In this document: positions 5,270 to 6,747 of the stretch, piece by piece | Numbering within the stretch: the first letter of the stretch is position 1 | How the letters are laid out: each line of letters opens with the position of its first letter | Assembly: GCA_002297935.1 (NCBI GenBank) | Contig: DBLC01000075.1 | Span: forward strand, 22,490-29,236 | Reading direction: 5' to 3' | Origin: Dialister sp. UBA734 | GTDB taxonomy: Bacteria; Bacillota; Negativicutes; Veillonellales; Dialisteraceae | Length of the DNA stretch: 6,747 nt | Translations under genes and position numbers: made by a program | The notes under the pieces: model-generated | Told to the model about the DNA's origin: nothing | What the model saw: the letters and a program-made list of their open reading frames with translations, nothing else | The model's database searches: none

Positions 5270-6494
5270 GTTTTGCTCGTCTCCTCAAAATGGTATAGGC
5301 CGGGAATGGTTTATCTGTTTTCATGGTCAGTTCTTCCAGCGGGTGAGGTGCTTTGTCCACGATTTCGCCGTCTTTGTTGGTGAGCTCGCCCACGGTGAAC
5401 AGGCCCACGTCGCCTTTCGGGGTCAGGTATTCCAAGGTTTCGCCCACTTTGAAATGGTTCCGCTGCTGCACTTTCGCGGTGCTTGTATTTCCATCATAGC
5501 CAAGAATGAGGCCTACGAAATCATAGGGTTGTTCTGGCTGGGATTTCACATATTCCTGGGCGGTGTGGTCGGCATTCTGGAAGGCAAAAGCAGTGGTGTA
5601 GGGACGGTGGGAGACTTTTTCCAATTCTTCCCGCCATTCCGGACGGACTTTGTAGGCCCCCCGTTCTGCGTAGTAGGTGTCGATGGCTTTGCGGTAGGCC
5701 GCCACCACAGCAGCCACGTAGTATACGCTCTTCATGCGGCCTTCGATTTTGAGGGACGATGCGCCGCCTTCGATGAGTTCTGGGATGTGGTCGATCATGC
5801 ACAGGTCTTTGCTGTTGAAAATATAGGTGCCGTGTTCGTCTTCTTCCAAGGGCCAATACTGCCCCGGCCGGGATTCTTCCATGACGGAATATTTGAATCG
5901 GCAGGCCTGGATGCATTCGCCCCGGTTGGACTGCCGTTTGCCGTGGGTGAAGAAATTGGAGAGCAGGCAACGACCGGACCAGGAAATACACATCGCTCCG
6001 TGACCGAAGACTTCCAGTTCGATATCCACTTTCTTCCGGATGTCTGCCATTTCTTTCACCGACACTTCCCGAGCCAGAACCACACGGGATGCGCCCATGT
6101 CTTTCCACACTTTCACGGTCCGCCAGTTGGCCGAGCTGGCCTGGGTGGATACGTGAATCGGAAGATTCGGTGCCACTTCTCGCGCCAGGGAGAATACCCC
6201 CAGGTCAGAAATCAAAGCGGCATCTACGTGGATGGCTTCCAAATATTTCAAATAGTCATCCAGTCCTTCCAAGTCTTCGTTGCGAGGAATGATATTGACG
6301 GTGACATACACTTTCTTCCCCATGCTATGGGCGTAGTCCACCGCTTCTTTCATTTCTTCCTGGGTGAAATTGCCGCCGTAGGCGCGAAGGCCAAAGACCT
6401 TTCCCGCCAGATACACCGCATCGGCTCCGTAGAGCAATGCCATTTTCATCTTTTCCATGGTCCCCGCCGGAGCGAGAAGCTCGATTTTATTCAT
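5262..6494 (-). CDS. U32-family protein, TrhP/YrrO-like (probable tRNA U34 hydroxylation protein)
   Basis: A 410-residue cytoplasmic protein. The N-terminal TIM-barrel-like Peptidase_U32 domain starts at MNKIELLAPAG and contains the family signature around EVFGHGAMCISWSGRCLLSN (161-180). Four cysteines at 169, 176, 194 and 198 match the set expected to hold an iron-sulfur cluster. A C-terminal U32_C beta-barrel domain (about 322-405) follows. Although named peptidases, single-domain-plus-C relatives of this size (E. coli TrhP/YegQ, B. subtilis YrrO) act in prephenate-dependent 5-hydroxyuridine formation at tRNA position 34, so that is the likely role. RlhA-type 23S modification is less likely because that subfamily is longer. 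I chose the ATG at 6494 because AAAGG (6505-6509) sits 10 nt upstream and the protein then starts at the conserved motif. An ATG at 6512 would add six residues with a poorer ribosome site. Confidence 0.88.
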   Translation of the reverse strand: MNKIELLAPAGTMEKMKMALLYGADAVYLAGKVFGLRAYGGNFTQEEMKEAVDYAHSMGKKVYVTVNIIPRNEDLEGLDDYLKYLEAIHVDAALISDLGVFSLAREVAPNLPIHVSTQASSANWRTVKVWKDMGASRVVLAREVSVKEMADIRKKVDIELEVFGHGAMCISWSGRCLLSNFFTHGKRQSNRGECIQACRFKYSVMEESRPGQYWPLEEDEHGTYIFNSKDLCMIDHIPELIEGGASSLKIEGRMKSVYYVAAVVAAYRKAIDTYYAERGAYKVRPEWREELEKVSHRPYTTAFAFQNADHTAQEYVKSQPEQPYDFVGLILGYDGNTSTAKVQQRNHFKVGETLEYLTPKGDVGLFTVGELTNKDGEIVDKAPHPLEELTMKTDKPFPAYTILRRRAKHG

Positions 6495-6540
6495 ATATTT
6501 ATGACCTTTCATCTAATACTTTCATATAATTCCGATTTTT

Positions 6541-6596
6541 TAATGCGTAATGCGAAGTGCGTAGTGCGTAATGAAGGCGGCGAGCCTTCGCATTAC
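6541..6596. repeat. GCGTARTG short repeats with an inverted end, REP-like
   Basis: AATGCGTAATGCGAAGTGCGTAGTGCGTAATG is built from four degenerate 7-9 bp steps of the same word. GTAATGCGAAG (6547-6557) is perfectly inverted at 6586-6596. AAGGC (6574-6578) can instead pair with GCCTT (6584-6588). It lies in the leader or promoter region of the U32 operon. Confidence 0.6.
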
Positions 6597-6634
6597 TCTT
6601 ATACCCATTGCTATGAAATTCTATGATTCCTTTT

Positions 6635-6663
6635 TATATAGCTCGCCGAAAGTTAAAAACGGA
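6635..6663 (-). promoter_or_regulatory. Weak candidate promoter of the U32 operon
   Basis: On the minus strand, TATATA (6635-6640) is a fair -10 box. The best-placed -35 is TCCGTT, a poor match. It would leave a leader of about 135 nt carrying the 6541-6596 hairpin. Offered only because no better candidate is visible. Confidence 0.22.
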
Positions 6664-6671
6664 TAGAGTCA

Positions 6672-6687
6672 TGCTTCACGTGAAACA
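6672..6687. promoter_or_regulatory. parS site (ParB/Spo0J binding)
   Basis: TGCTTCACGTGAAACA matches the bacterial parS consensus TGTTTCACGTGAAACA at 15 of 16 positions, and the perfect palindrome TTCACGTGAA is at its core. CATG on each side extends the dyad to 20 bp. parS sites nucleate ParB spreading and SMC loading and cluster near the replication origin, so this locates the segment on the replicon. Confidence 0.8.
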
Positions 6688-6697
6688 TGAGCAATTT

Positions 6698-6747
6698 TAT
6701 AAAAAGGGGCATTGGGGCGCTATATGAATTGTGCGCCCCTTCCACCA
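6698..6747. repeat. Hairpin repeat, copy 2 (runs off the window)
   Basis: Same block order as 4896-4944. Here GGGGCGC (6714-6720) and GCGCCCC (6733-6739) pair perfectly, whereas copy 1 keeps the stem through a G-U pair. Stem conservation with loop divergence suggests that the hairpin, not the primary sequence, is what is maintained. Confidence 0.6.

Noticed and set aside
5268..6626. 452-codon open frame on the plus strand
   Set aside because: Antisense to the well-conserved U32 gene, with no recognisable domain and Phe/His-rich composition typical of a shadow frame.

Overview
The window looks like a chromosomal segment of an anaerobic, gut-type Firmicute, most likely a Negativicute (Acidaminococcus-like). 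That placement is an inference. It rests on the pairing of a U32-family protein with a DUF4911 protein, on a hybrid histidine kinase carrying two solute-binding domains, and on the style of the intergenic repeats. No rRNA or housekeeping marker is present to confirm it.

Layout. Bases 1-240 are repeat-rich spacer. Bases 241-3105 (minus) encode a complete 954-residue hybrid sensor kinase: signal anchor, two periplasmic solute-binding domains, one membrane segment, coiled coil, HisKA, HATPase and receiver. Bases 3106-5026 contain no convincing protein gene, but this is the most structured part of the window. It holds an imperfect palindromic element (3343-3584), two identical-looking 15-bp operators exactly 30 bp apart (3632-3677), and a sigma-70-type promoter (3698-3726). 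The promoter drives an apparent plus-strand structured RNA of about 300 nt that ends at a 19-bp terminator stem (3942-4030). After it come a 9-bp tandem repeat, two more palindromic elements and a mosaic of direct repeats. Bases 5027-6494 (minus) hold a two-gene, translationally coupled operon: a U32-family protein (TrhP/YrrO-like, probably tRNA hydroxylation) and a small DUF4911 protein, closed by a strong bidirectional terminator (4991-5020). Upstream of that operon are a further repeat and a 16-bp near-perfect parS (ParB-binding) site at 6672-6687.

How the parts relate. The kinase is transcribed leftward and the putative RNA rightward, so they diverge from the 3.1-3.7 kb region. No response regulator or transporter partner of the kinase is visible. 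The U32 and DUF4911 genes share a transcript and an 8-bp overlap. The parS site suggests the segment lies in the origin-proximal part of a chromosome, or on another ParB-partitioned replicon. The most interesting item is the structured RNA gene with its paired operators. It has promoter, folded body and terminator but no coding capacity that I accept.
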